From positions 1 to 64,000 of the forward strand of contig NZ_JAKJIC010000001.1 of assembly GCF_021864535.1 (NCBI RefSeq): a DNA stretch of 64,000 bases. The letters are read 5' to 3'. The translations under genes and the position numbers were made by a program. Source of the stretch: Oryzibacter oryziterrae. Its GTDB lineage: Bacteria > Pseudomonadota > Alphaproteobacteria > Rhizobiales > Pleomorphomonadaceae. Shown here one piece after another: positions 7,484-18,014 of the stretch. Under the pieces are notes generated by a model that saw nothing but the letters and a program-made list of their open reading frames with translations, was not told the DNA's origin and ran no database searches. Each line of letters starts with the position of its first letter. Position 1 is the first letter of the stretch.

Positions 7484-10190
7484 CCTGACCGCGCAGGAAC
7501 TTCTGATAGGCCAGGCCGACACCGACCAGCACGATGCCGAGGCCGATGAAGCTAAGGGCGCGCAAGGCTCCCGTCAGGCCGGCGGTGTCGATCAGGAACA
7601 CCTTGGCCACAACGACAATGACAATGGCGGCGGCGACCTTGCGCAGATTGCGCGAGGCGCCGGCCACGCCGGCAGCCAGCACGATAAGACCGCTCAGCAA
7701 CCAGGCGGCGGAGTAGGCGTAGAGCTCGGCTTCCTCCGGGTCGCCCCAGGAAAGATCGCCGCTGTGCCAGCCGGCGCGGACGGCCAGCGTGACCCAGATG
7801 CCCGCCAGCACGCCGCCCAGCCAGCCGCAGGCGCTGATGTAGCGCTCCGGCTTGTCCGGTCGCTTGCTCGCCAGCCAGCGGGCGATGAACAGCATGATCG
7901 CCGGAAAGAGATATCCGAGCAGCAGCGTGCCATCGAAGCTGCCGCCAATGATGTACTCGCCGGTTAGCAGCGGATTTTCCAGGACAATCAAGCCGATGGC
8001 CGAAGCCAGCAGGCCGAGGCCGCCGAGCGCGAGGCTTCCCTTGCCGAAGACCACGCTGTTGCGGCGGATGTTGAGCCAATGCAGGCCGAAGGACACCGCC
8101 AGGAAGCTCATGGTCAGCAGGCTCTGTTCGGCCAGACCGGACACGCCGGCGAACACGTCGCCATGATTCATGCCGTGGTGGATTTCCATGACGACGGTCA
8201 GCGTCGTGTAGATGACCGCCAGGGCCTCGAACACCGGCACCCAGAAGCCGTCGTCCCGGGTCTTGCCGAAGCGCCAGGCGGCAAAGGCGAAGGAAGCGGC
8301 CGGCACGCCGTAGCCATAGAGCAGCCAGTTGAAGATCGGCGTCGTGCCGAGGTCCGGTCCGCCGATGCTGGGATCGGCGGCGATGCGCAGCGACACCGCC
8401 AGGGCAAGCAGCGCGCTCGTGAAGCGCAAGGCCTTGACCGGGCGGTAGGATTCGACCCAAGCGATGGCCGGCACCATCAGCGCCAGCACGATGGTGAGCG
8501 CGCCGCGTTCAAGGACGAAGGCGGCAGCGGCCCCCAGCGCACCAATGGCGCCGATGGCGTTCAGCGCGATGGCGCCGTCGCGCGAGGGGGTGGTCTCCGG
8601 CAGGCGGCGCAACAGATACTCGGTCACCGAGCCGAGGTAGAAGGCGAGGATCAGGCCGAGCAGGCTGAAGGCGGGGCTCGGCGTCAGGTAGTCGGTGCGC
8701 ACATAGGCGACCACCAACAGGCCAAGCGGCGTCATGGCGCCGGCGGCGGCGAGCCAGCTGCGGCCACGGGCGAAGATCGCGCCGGCCAATCCTGCGGCGG
8801 CGAAGGCCAGGCCGAGGAAGATGCCCATGCCATGGAAACGGCTGCTTGCCGTCGAACGCAGGAACTCGGGCAGGCCTGGCGCGATCGGATCGCCGGAGGC
8901 GGCTGTGGTGGCGTCGACCAGAACCTCATAGGGCAAGGCAAAGGCGGCATAGCCGAGCACGGTGGCAAGCGTCGCCGTCACCGCCAGCGTGCGGACGGCG
9001 GGCCATTCGCTGGCTAGCGCCAGCAGGGCAAGGCCGTAGGCGCCAAGCAGGACGGGCGCCAGCATGCCCTCGGCATAGGCTTCCTGGAAGATCAGCACCG
9101 GCAGTGCGAACAACGTGACGCAAAGCATTGCAATCACGTCGTGTTTGGCATCCGCCGATCGATTGCGCGGGTGGATGCTGGCGACGAAGACATAGGCCGT
9201 CAGCGCCGTTGCGGCACTGATGTAGAGGGCCACGGACAGTTGATCGCCGAAGGTTGCCTCGGCCAGCATCAGTAGAGCCCAGACTGCGGCGCCCACCGTC
9301 GCGGTGATCGCCAGCCAGCGCCAGCTCCTGAGTCGTGCCACAGCCAGCGTGGCTGCGGTGACGATGAGGAGATAGACCGCCAGCGCTGCGATGGCCGGCG
9401 CGTTGGACGAGACCAGCAACGGCGTCGCATAGGAGGCGGCGAGGCCGAGGGCGGCGAGGGCCGGGCCGTGCAGCAGGGCCAGCGCCAGGGTCGCCAGGGC
9501 AATCAGCGCCAAGGCGGCAAAGGCGACGAAGGTGCCGATGAAATCGTAGAGCGCATAGGCGGCGTAGACGTCGGCGAAGGCCGCGACGATGCCGGCGGCG
9601 GTGAGCACGCCCGGTACATAAGCGCGGCGCTGGTTCTCGGTGGGGCCGTCGGCAAAGCCGGACCGGCGCAGCGCTTCGCCGCCGCCGAGCAAGGCCAGCG
9701 CGAAGAGCAGGCCGAGGGCGATACGTGCCGCCGGCCCCAGCAATCCGGCCTCGATCGAGTAGCGAACGAGGAAAATGCCGCCAAGCCCGAGGGCGAGACC
9801 GCCGACCCAGACGGCCCAGCGCGTGCCGATGGTTTCTTCAAGCGATGCCTTGGGTTTCGGCGGTTTCGAGCTGACGCTGTCGTTCTGTGCGGTGGCGGTC
9901 GGGATTGCCGCTTCCGGTGTGGCGATATGGTCCGGCGCTGCGACAGGTTCCGGTGCCACCTCGGTTTCGCTCTCGGCGAGGTCTGCTGCCGGAATCGGTG
10001 CGTCTTGCTGCGCCTGGCCCTTGATCACGACGCCTGCGGCCAGCTGCCTGCGCAGCCGCGTCAGTTCGACCTCTGCGACGGTCAGGCGCGCGCTGAGGCT
10101 TGAGGTTCGGATGAAGGCGACGAAGCCGAGAAGGGCACCGATGACCAGGATGAGTGCGGCCAACGCCGCCAGGGCCAAGATATCGTCCAT
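7452..10190 (-). CDS. DUF2339 large polytopic membrane protein
   Basis: A 912-residue inner-membrane protein. A first membrane helix (about residues 5-27) is followed by a short coiled coil rich in Leu/Arg (about 30-52) and a Pro/Ala-rich linker to about 115. From there on it is an almost continuous array of hydrophobic helices, well over twenty. This is the layout of the DUF2339 family, whose biochemical role is unknown; a link to the cell envelope is often supposed. The C-terminus ends in a proline run. It lies alone between convergent acuI and the sensor kinase. A minus-strand TAATGG with GGGGCGG upstream gives the start. Confidence 0.88.
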   Translation of the reverse strand: MDDILALAALAALILVIGALLGFVAFIRTSSLSARLTVAEVELTRLRRQLAAGVVIKGQAQQDAPIPAADLAESETEVAPEPVAAPDHIATPEAAIPTATAQNDSVSSKPPKPKASLEETIGTRWAVWVGGLALGLGGIFLVRYSIEAGLLGPAARIALGLLFALALLGGGEALRRSGFADGPTENQRRAYVPGVLTAAGIVAAFADVYAAYALYDFIGTFVAFAALALIALATLALALLHGPALAALGLAASYATPLLVSSNAPAIAALAVYLLIVTAATLAVARLRSWRWLAITATVGAAVWALLMLAEATFGDQLSVALYISAATALTAYVFVASIHPRNRSADAKHDVIAMLCVTLFALPVLIFQEAYAEGMLAPVLLGAYGLALLALASEWPAVRTLAVTATLATVLGYAAFALPYEVLVDATTAASGDPIAPGLPEFLRSTASSRFHGMGIFLGLAFAAAGLAGAIFARGRSWLAAAGAMTPLGLLVVAYVRTDYLTPSPAFSLLGLILAFYLGSVTEYLLRRLPETTPSRDGAIALNAIGAIGALGAAAAFVLERGALTIVLALMVPAIAWVESYRPVKALRFTSALLALAVSLRIAADPSIGGPDLGTTPIFNWLLYGYGVPAASFAFAAWRFGKTRDDGFWVPVFEALAVIYTTLTVVMEIHHGMNHGDVFAGVSGLAEQSLLTMSFLAVSFGLHWLNIRRNSVVFGKGSLALGGLGLLASAIGLIVLENPLLTGEYIIGGSFDGTLLLGYLFPAIMLFIARWLASKRPDKPERYISACGWLGGVLAGIWVTLAVRAGWHSGDLSWGDPEEAELYAYSAAWLLSGLIVLAAGVAGASRNLRKVAAAIVIVVVAKVFLIDTAGLTGALRALSFIGLGIVLVGVGLAYQKFLRGQVTAPPPPPAP

Positions 10191-10268
10191 TACCGCCCCA
10201 AATGCTGAAAGCCCGGTGGATGCTAGCGCATTTCCGGGCTCAGGAACATGGTGTGTCGGTTGGTCGTC

Positions 10269-11804
<1,536 letters not shown>

Positions 11805-11917
11805 GCGCGAGGACAATCCTTGCCAAAGTCGGTCAAATCCTACGGGGCTTTCCCTAAAACTCGGTTCCTAGTCATGGTTAATGATTTTTTTTACCGCGCA
11901 TTGGATATGAAAAACGG

Positions 11918-11935
11918 AATTTTTTGGAAAAAATT
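11918..11935. promoter_or_regulatory. AT-rich palindrome before the Lrp gene
   Basis: AATTTTTT-GG-AAAAAATT is a perfect 8-bp inverted repeat, 64 bases before the Lrp start codon and within an unusually A/T-rich stretch (11870-11970). Lrp/AsnC proteins bind AT-rich palindromes and often repress themselves, so this is a candidate operator. Confidence 0.4.
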
Positions 11936-11998
11936 TCTGTTTCAGGCTTGATTTGTTTTCATGGTTGGAAAATAATTCCGTCAAATCAGGAGGGCGCC

Positions 11999-12484
11999 AT
12001 GCTCGATCGTCTCGACAAGAAGATCCTGTCCATCATTCAGGATGATGCCACAATTCCCGTTGCTGAAATTGCCAAGCGCGTCGGCTTGTCGACAACGCCC
12101 TGCTGGCGCCGAATTCAGAAGCTCGAAGAGGATGGAGTCATCCTGCGCCGGGTTGCGCTGCTGGATCCCAAGGCGGTGAACACCAAGGTCACGGTTTTCG
12201 TCTCGATCGTGACCAATCAGCATTCGGAAGAATGGCTGAAGCGCTTTGCTGAACTTATCCGCGAGTTTCCCGAAGTCGTCGAGTTCTACCGCATGAGTGG
12301 TCAGGTAGACTACCTATTGCGCGTCGTTGTTCCGGACATCGAATCCTATGATGCCTTCTACAAGAGGCTGATCGCCAAGATTGAGATTAGCGATGTATCC
12401 TCAGCATTTGCGATGGAACAGATAAAGTATACTACGTCTCTTCCATTGTCTTACATTCAGCTGGAGAAGGACAAGCCTGTGTGA
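11999..12484 (+). CDS. Lrp/AsnC-family transcriptional regulator
   Basis: A 161-residue regulator. The N-terminal AsnC helix-turn-helix spans about residues 1-60 (MLDRLDKKILSIIQDD, then VAEIAKRVGLSTTPCWRRIQ). The C-terminal RAM/AsnC ligand domain covers about 68-150 with a G-Q-V-D-Y-L-L segment typical of the effector site. The start is the ATG preceded by AGGAGGG; an upstream TTG frame is not needed. It is flanked by a kinase on the opposite strand and by moaA, so no target operon can be read from context. Amino-acid sensing is a family inference. Confidence 0.9.
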   Translation: MLDRLDKKILSIIQDDATIPVAEIAKRVGLSTTPCWRRIQKLEEDGVILRRVALLDPKAVNTKVTVFVSIVTNQHSEEWLKRFAELIREFPEVVEFYRMSGQVDYLLRVVVPDIESYDAFYKRLIAKIEISDVSSAFAMEQIKYTTSLPLSYIQLEKDKPV

Positions 12485-12659
12485 TCACATGGGCGTGTAA
12501 CAGTAAACTTTGCGACAGTCTGAATGATCAAGTGTTGCAAATTGCATCACTGCCTAAAATGACGCGTTTTCACTGACTGGTATTTGAGCTATCTTCCTTG
12601 GATTCCGCCAAAGGCCTTATACTGAAGGTCAGGGTGAGGATTTGTCAGGAACCGTGGTC

Positions 12660-13676
12660 ATGAGTGAAAAGCCGGAAAGCGCGGAAATGATCGATCCTTT
12701 CGGACGACAGGTTTCCTATCTTCGGATATCCGTGACCGATCGGTGCGATTTCCGCTGCGTCTATTGCATGGCGGAGGACATGGTCTTCCTGCCCAAGAAG
12801 GACCTGCTGACCCTTGAGGAGCTTGACCGGCTCTGTTCGGCCTTTGTCGACAAGGGTGTGCGCAAGCTGCGCATTTCCGGCGGCGAGCCCTTGGTGCGGC
12901 GCGACATCATGGTGCTCTTCCGGTCGCTGTCGCGGCATCTCAAGTCGGGCAAGCTTGAGGAACTGACCGTAACCACCAATGGCACGCAGCTCGGGCGCTT
13001 CGCTTCGGAACTGGCGGACTGCGGTGTTCGCCGCATCAACGTGTCGCTCGATACGCTCGACCCTGCCAAGTTCCGCCATATCACCCGCTGGGGTGAGCTC
13101 GACAAGGTGCTGGCGGGTATCGAGGCGGCGGAGCGGGCCGGCATCAAGATCAAGCTCAACACCGTCGCCCTCAAGGACTTCAACGACGCCGAGATTCCGG
13201 GCATGCTGCGCTGGGCGCATGAGCGCGGCCATGATATGACGCTGATCGAGACCATGCCGCTCGGCGAGATCGAGGCGGATCGGACCGACCAGTATATCTC
13301 TCTCGCCTCCCTCCGGGCGAAGCTCTCCGACGAGTTCACCTTCGAGGACATTCCCTACAAGACCGGTGGTCCGGCGCGCTATGTGCAAGTGCGGGAGACC
13401 GGTGGGCGGCTCGGCTTCATCACGCCCATGAGCCATAACTTCTGCGAAAGCTGCAACCGCGTGCGCGTCACTTGCACCGGCACGCTCTATATGTGCCTTG
13501 GTCAGGACGATGCCGCCGACCTCCGGGCTCCCTTGCGGGCGTCCGAGGGCGACGAGTTGCTGAAACTGGCGATCGACGAAGCGATCGGCCGCAAGCCCAA
13601 GGGCCATGACTTTGTCATCGACCGCGTGCGCAAGGCGCCGGCGGTGGCGCGCCACATGAGCACGACCGGCGGCTGA
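12660..13676 (+). CDS. moaA: GTP 3',8-cyclase, molybdenum cofactor biosynthesis
   Basis: A radical SAM enzyme that converts GTP to 3',8-cyclo-7,8-dihydro-GTP, the first step of molybdopterin synthesis. The N-terminal [4Fe-4S] motif C-x3-C-x2-C is C29/C33/C36 (RCDFRCVYC). The second cluster is held by [13 protein letters not shown] near residue 265 and C-terminal cysteines, and the chain ends in the conserved Gly-Gly. ATG 12660 is preferred (AGGA nine bases upstream) over TTG 12642, which sits too close to its GTGAGGA. mobA is 3.4 kb downstream; moaC and moaE are not in the window. Confidence 0.94.
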   Translation: MSEKPESAEMIDPFGRQVSYLRISVTDRCDFRCVYCMAEDMVFLPKKDLLTLEELDRLCSAFVDKGVRKLRISGGEPLVRRDIMVLFRSLSRHLKSGKLEELTVTTNGTQLGRFASELADCGVRRINVSLDTLDPAKFRHITRWGELDKVLAGIEAAERAGIKIKLNTVALKDFNDAEIPGMLRWAHERGHDMTLIETMPLGEIEADRTDQYISLASLRAKLSDEFTFEDIPYKTGGPARYVQVRETGGRLGFITPMSHNFCESCNRVRVTCTGTLYMCLGQDDAADLRAPLRASEGDELLKLAIDEAIGRKPKGHDFVIDRVRKAPAVARHMSTTGG

Positions 13677-13679
13677 CCC

Positions 13680-13997
13680 TCAGCCGCAACGCAAGCGGGC
13701 GATCCGGCCGTCCTTGCTGAGTTCGATGTTCAGCCGGTCGGTCCGGAAATCCATGGTGACCATCGCTCCGACCTTGATCACGCGCACGGATCTTGCGCCG
13801 GACACCTGGCTTGCCTTGGCGATATTGGCTTCGCTCGCTGGCTGACCGATCAGATCGGTCAGTTGCTCCGTGCTGCAGGCTTCCGTCGAGGATGGGCCAG
13901 GCATTGTCTTGGGGGATGCTGCAATGCACCCTGTTGACGGCGCAATGGCGAGCGCCAGAAGGCCTGCAGCATAGAAATTTTTCATGAAATGCGTCAT
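13680..13997 (-). CDS. I78-family peptidase inhibitor, probable lipoprotein
   Basis: A 105-residue exported protein with a short hydrophobic signal and a relaxed lipobox STGC near residue 24. The mature part matches the I78 inhibitor pattern: C...LTDLIGQPAS, then a VRVIKVGAMVTMDFRTDRLN core, and a final RLRCG. The two flanking cysteines could pair. Members block serine proteases from the periplasm or outer membrane side. It converges on moaA with only three bases between stops. ATG 13997 is used; 13985 is an alternative. Confidence 0.8.
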   Translation of the reverse strand: MTHFMKNFYAAGLLALAIAPSTGCIAASPKTMPGPSSTEACSTEQLTDLIGQPASEANIAKASQVSGARSVRVIKVGAMVTMDFRTDRLNIELSKDGRIARLRCG

Positions 13998-14212
13998 AGG
14001 AAAGTCTCTTTGGTAGGCGATGGTCCACTCTAGCCTGTCATCGCTGCTGGCGACAGCATTTCAGTGGTTGCGGACATCGACAAGCGGTACGGCGGAATTT
14101 GATTTACGCTGCACTGAAACATATCGATTTCTGCAATTGCCCTTGCGGCTGAATCGATCCATACCGTTATCAGGGACATCTCCGGTTCCCATCTGCTCTG
14201 GTCTCCTTCTCA

Positions 14213-15112
14213 ATGTCCGATTATCGCGAAACGCTTCGCGGCATTTTTGCAATGCTCGTAAGCTGCCTCTTCTTTGTCCTTCATGACACGATGGTGAAGG
14301 TCGCCACGCGCGACATGCCGATCGGTCAAGTGCTCGTCCTGCGTGCCTTGGTGACGACCGCTGTTGTCACCTACATGGTCTGGCGTGTCGGTGAGCTTGG
14401 GCGCGTGCACAAGCATCTGTCACGCTATGTCGCCTCCCGCAGCATTGCCGAAGGCATTGCCGGTGTCATCTTCCTGGTGTCGCTGACCCATCTGCCGATT
14501 GCCAATGCCTCGGCCGTGTCTCAGGGCGCGCCGTTGGCCGTTACGGCGGCCAGTGCGATTTTCCTGCATGAGAAGGTGGGTTGGCACCGCTGGATGTCGA
14601 TCGCCGTCGGCTTCGTCGGCATCATGGTGATTGTCAGGCCGGGAACGGCAGGGTTCAACATGTGGGCGCTCGGCCCGCTGTCCACCGTTTTCATCGTCGC
14701 CTTCCGCGAGATGAATACCCGCTTCATTGCCAAGACCACGTCGTCCCTGATCGTCCTCTTCTACACCACGGTCGCCGTAACGATTGCCTGCGCCATCCTC
14801 TCGGCATTCGAGGTCTGGCAGCCGATCTCGTTGTTGGGCGGCGCCCTCATCCTCGGGGCAGGGTTGGCCGGTCTGGTGGGCACTCAGTATTCGATCGTGG
14901 CCGTCCAGCATGGCGATGTCTCGACCGTGGCGCTGTTCCGCTATTCCTTCATTCCCTATGCCGTGTGCCTTGGGTGGCTCGTCTGGGGCGAAATCCCCGA
15001 CATGATGACGCTCGTCGGCATCGTCATCGTCATCGGCTCGGGCATGTACACCTTCCATCGCGAGCGCGTCCGTCACCAGCGGATCGCGTCGGTCATGGAC
15101 CCGAGCGTCTGA
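14213..15112 (+). CDS. EamA/DMT-superfamily transporter
   Basis: A 299-residue inner-membrane protein with ten predicted helices in two EamA repeats (about residues 8-140 and 150-285). The first repeat ends with an HEKVGWHRWMSI-type signature and the second with WGEIPD. Drug/metabolite transporters of this size export amino acids, nucleotides or drugs; the substrate cannot be read from the sequence. It is a single gene closed by a 14-bp-stem terminator shared with convergent Mrp. Confidence 0.85.
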   Translation: MSDYRETLRGIFAMLVSCLFFVLHDTMVKVATRDMPIGQVLVLRALVTTAVVTYMVWRVGELGRVHKHLSRYVASRSIAEGIAGVIFLVSLTHLPIANASAVSQGAPLAVTAASAIFLHEKVGWHRWMSIAVGFVGIMVIVRPGTAGFNMWALGPLSTVFIVAFREMNTRFIAKTTSSLIVLFYTTVAVTIACAILSAFEVWQPISLLGGALILGAGLAGLVGTQYSIVAVQHGDVSTVALFRYSFIPYAVCLGWLVWGEIPDMMTLVGIVIVIGSGMYTFHRERVRHQRIASVMDPSV

Positions 15113-15134
15113 CGATTGGCATTTGGCCAAATGA

Positions 15135-15170
15135 AAAGCCCCGGATCGTGTTTGCGCGATCCGGGGCTTT
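15135..15170. terminator. bidirectional rho-independent terminator
   Basis: AAAGCCCCGGATCG (15135-15148) pairs perfectly with CGATCCGGGGCTTT (15157-15170). It separates the convergent EamA and mrp genes. Confidence 0.92.
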
Positions 15171-15191
15171 CTGCATTCGTGGTGGGTGATA

Positions 15192-16298
15192 TCAGTCAAT
15201 GACGATGCGCGGCGCAGCCCGGCGTGTCGTGCCGGTGACGGTGGACCACAGGTCGGCGGCGAGCTTCCGGTAGGTCTTGGCCAGCGCGCTTTCCGGATCG
15301 GTGGCGACGATGGGAAGGCCCGCGTCCGAGGTCTCGCGGATCTTGAGTTCCAGTGGAATTTCGCCAAGGAAGGGAACGCCAAGGCGCTCGGCGTCGTGGC
15401 GGGCGCCACCGTGGCTGAAGATGTCCGAGCGACCGCCGCAATGGGGGCACAGGAAGTAGCTCATGTTCTCCACAAGGCCGAGGACGGGCACTTCCACCTT
15501 CTGGAACATGGCGACGCCGCGACGGGCGTCGATCAGGGCAAGGTCCTGCGGCGTCGATACGATCACCGCGCCGGTCAGCGGCACCTGCTGCGCCATGGTC
15601 AGCTGGGCATCGCCGGTTCCGGGAGGCATGTCGACAATGAGAACGTCGAGGTCGCCCCAGGCGCATTCGCGCAGCATCTGCGTCAGGGCAGAGACGACCA
15701 TGGGGCCGCGCCAGATCATCGGCACGTCCTCGTCGACCAGGAAGCCGATGGACATCACCTTGAGGCCATAGTTTTCCTTGGGCACCAGGATCTTGCCATC
15801 GATGGTTTCGGGATTGCCCGACAGCTTGAGCAGGCGAGGAATGGAGGGGCCGTAGATGTCGGCGTCGAGGATGCCGACCTTGAGGCCGTTGGCAGAGAGG
15901 CCGAGGGCCAGGTTCACCGCCGTCGTCGACTTGCCGACGCCACCCTTGCCGGAGGCGACGGCGATGATCGACTTCACGCCGGGAACGCCTGCCTTCTGGG
16001 GGACGGTACCGCGCTGCTGCGGCGCGGGCGCCGGCTTGGCACCCTGCTTGACCTCGGCGGTCAGGGCGATCATGGCCTTGTCCACGCCGGGTACCGCCTT
16101 GACGCGCCGCTCGACTTCGGCGCGGAAGCCTTCAAGTTCGCGGGCTCGTTCGGACGGCACGGAGAGCGAAAACATCACACGCCCGTCGTTGACGTAGATG
16201 TCCGAGACGATGCCGGCGGACACGATGTCCTGCTGGGAGCCGGGCAGGGCGAGCTGGCGGAGAGTTGCGACTACCTGGTCCTTGATGGAAAGGGACAT
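15192..16298 (-). CDS. apbC: Mrp/NBP35-family Fe-S cluster carrier ATPase
   Basis: A cytoplasmic P-loop ATPase (368 residues) that carries Fe-S clusters to apoproteins. An N-terminal DUF59 domain (about 1-90) is followed by a Pro/Ala linker and the Mrp ATPase domain with deviant Walker A GKGGVGKST, the DADIYGPSIP switch and VDMPPGTGD. The cluster-binding C-x-x-C is present as CPHCGG. The open frame continues 93 codons upstream, but that part would run into the divergent secreted-protein gene and has no family likeness, so the ATG at 16298 (MSLSIKDQV) is taken. It is not linked to the suf operon at 41.8 kb but serves the same pathway. Confidence 0.92.
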   Translation of the reverse strand: MSLSIKDQVVATLRQLALPGSQQDIVSAGIVSDIYVNDGRVMFSLSVPSERARELEGFRAEVERRVKAVPGVDKAMIALTAEVKQGAKPAPAPQQRGTVPQKAGVPGVKSIIAVASGKGGVGKSTTAVNLALGLSANGLKVGILDADIYGPSIPRLLKLSGNPETIDGKILVPKENYGLKVMSIGFLVDEDVPMIWRGPMVVSALTQMLRECAWGDLDVLIVDMPPGTGDAQLTMAQQVPLTGAVIVSTPQDLALIDARRGVAMFQKVEVPVLGLVENMSYFLCPHCGGRSDIFSHGGARHDAERLGVPFLGEIPLELKIRETSDAGLPIVATDPESALAKTYRKLAADLWSTVTGTTRRAAPRIVID

Positions 16299-16602
16299 GT
16301 GGGGCTCCAAAATTCGATCTGGTCCGTACCTAAGCATTGGCGTCTGGCAGGTCAACGGCACTGTCCGTGCAAAGCCCTGCGGCCCATAGCCTTGGCAGAT
16401 TTCGGGGCCGTGCAGTTTGAGCAATCGCAAGTCTTGTTTCAAACTTGTGGCGCGCGCCCTTTTCTTCCCTGTGATGGAATCCGGTACAGCTCGATTAAAT
16501 ATGCATCTTGCATGCAACAATTTGGCGTGTTCCATTGGCACGGCGCCAGTGCTGGCAACTGGAGCGGCCATTTCCATTCCGTTCGATTTCCAGGAGGCTC
16601 AT

Positions 16603-17067
16603 ATGCAGAAAGTTGCGTTTGGTGTCGTCGCTTTGATCGCCCTTGCCGGTCCGGCCGAAGCTGCAAAGGTTCGCTTCGAGGGTGGGGCGGTCATCACGTC
16701 CGTGTCCGGAACCTGCAAGGACTACAATCCGACGGGCAATCGCTTTCATACGCGTTTCCGGCCCGCCGGTGTCGGTGATAACGGCAACTGGTCCGGGCTG
16801 TCCTTCTTCCAGTTGAACGGTGCAATGTCCTTTGCCATCGACAATGGCTCCTTCACGTCCAGCTTCAAGACCGTCACCTATGGTCAGATCTATGACAATG
16901 CCTGGGGCGGAGACTTCCCGGTGCAGGTGAAGTTCACCAAGCAGTCACCTGCGACGATCGCCACAACAACGCAGTTCGTGAACATCACGGGGGCCATCAC
17001 GAATTTCGACAGCATGAAGGGATGCACGGCGAACTTCAACGCGGCGCTGGTCAAGCGCCTCGAATGA
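16603..17067 (+). CDS. small secreted protein of unknown function, copy B
   Basis: A 154-residue protein with a signal peptide cleaved near AEAA (residue 20). It is paralogous to the product of 4544-5017, with matching AAxVRFxG, VGDNG, F-x-S-S-F-K-T-V-T, VQVKFTKQSP and FVNITGAI segments and the same two cysteines. CAGGAGG stands six bases before the ATG, which fixes the start 186 bases inside the open frame. It stands alone here, without a hydrolase partner. No known domain was recognised; a beta-rich envelope protein is my guess. Confidence 0.83.
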   Translation: MQKVAFGVVALIALAGPAEAAKVRFEGGAVITSVSGTCKDYNPTGNRFHTRFRPAGVGDNGNWSGLSFFQLNGAMSFAIDNGSFTSSFKTVTYGQIYDNAWGGDFPVQVKFTKQSPATIATTTQFVNITGAITNFDSMKGCTANFNAALVKRLE

Positions 17068-17106
17068 TCGCTTGATTTCGATGTTTCCGTTTAGCACATT
17101 GAACTC

Positions 17107-17757
17107 ATGCGTATTTCAGCGGGACTGATCTTGGCGGGCGGGCGTTCATCTCGCATGGAGGGGGTCGACAAGGCCTTTTGCATGCTGGGCGGACGCTCTC
17201 TTGTCGATCTGTGTGTCGAGAGGCTGGGGGCGCAAGTCCAGCCTTTGGCCATCAGTTCCAACGTTGCCGCGGCCTCGTTCTCAGACGTGGGGCTGCCCGT
17301 ACTTGCCGATACGGTCCCGGGCTTTCTCGGTCCTCTGGCTGGCATCCTGGCCGGTTTGCGTTGGGCGCAGTCCTGGAATCAGCCGCCGAGCCATCTGGTC
17401 AGTGTCGCCGTGGACAGTCCGCTGTTCCCGCAGACGCTGGTCGCGGACTTCGAGGCTGCGCTCGGCGACGACACGACCATTGCCATTGCCCGGTCGGAGG
17501 ATGGACGGCAGCCGGTCTTTGGTGCCTGGCCGCTGGCCGTTGCCGACGATCTCGAGGCCTGCCTTGCCACTGGCGGCATTCGCAAGGTGGCTTTGTTCCT
17601 TGAGCGGCACAATGTGGTCCATGTGCATTTTCCGGCCGTCGCGGTTGCCGGTGCCGAGGTTGACCCCTTCTTCAACATCAACAATCCACAAGACCTGAGC
17701 ATTGCCGAAGGTCTTGTTTCCGCTTCCCGTTTTGCCGGCATAGCCGCGGGAAACTGA
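17107..17757 (+). CDS. mobA: molybdenum cofactor guanylyltransferase
   Basis: The enzyme joins GMP to molybdopterin to make the bis-MGD cofactor of DMSO-reductase-family enzymes. The nucleotide motif LAGGRSSRMEGVDKAF lies at residues 8-24, then GFLGPLAGILAGL (about 72-84) and the metal-site VDSP (about 102-105). The length of 216 is normal. It shares the neighbourhood, though not an operon, with moaA, and suggests that the organism makes molybdoenzymes of the bis-MGD type. Confidence 0.9.
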   Translation: MRISAGLILAGGRSSRMEGVDKAFCMLGGRSLVDLCVERLGAQVQPLAISSNVAAASFSDVGLPVLADTVPGFLGPLAGILAGLRWAQSWNQPPSHLVSVAVDSPLFPQTLVADFEAALGDDTTIAIARSEDGRQPVFGAWPLAVADDLEACLATGGIRKVALFLERHNVVHVHFPAVAVAGAEVDPFFNINNPQDLSIAEGLVSASRFAGIAAGN

Positions 17758-18014
17758 GCGCCTGAATTGCCGGCACCCTTAAATTGTGCCTGCAAATCGA
17801 GCACGCGGCGTAACTTATCCGTTGCATCAATGCGCGGAATACGATGAAGATACGTCCCCAAGTGCGGCGTCAATTTTTGACCGCATGAAAAAATATGACA
17901 TCAGGAAGCCAGGTTTCGATGCATTTGGCGCGATGGCGGCTCGCATCACCAAAGGTGACATCTGCGGGCCATCAGGGGATCGCGCGATCGGAACCCCCAC
18001 TGCAGAGGGGCAAA

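Noticed and set aside
11878-11893. CtrA-type box TTAA-N7-TTAA near the kinase promoter
   Set aside because: The second half is TTTT or TTTA at the wrong spacing; the match is explained by a T-run.
12485-12659. Molybdenum-cofactor riboswitch before moaA
   Set aside because: No matching conserved stem-loop pattern was seen in the 175-bp leader.
16299-16577. 93-codon N-terminal extension of the Mrp ATPase
   Set aside because: It would precede the normal DUF59 start and reach to the leader of the divergent secreted-protein gene; it has no family likeness.
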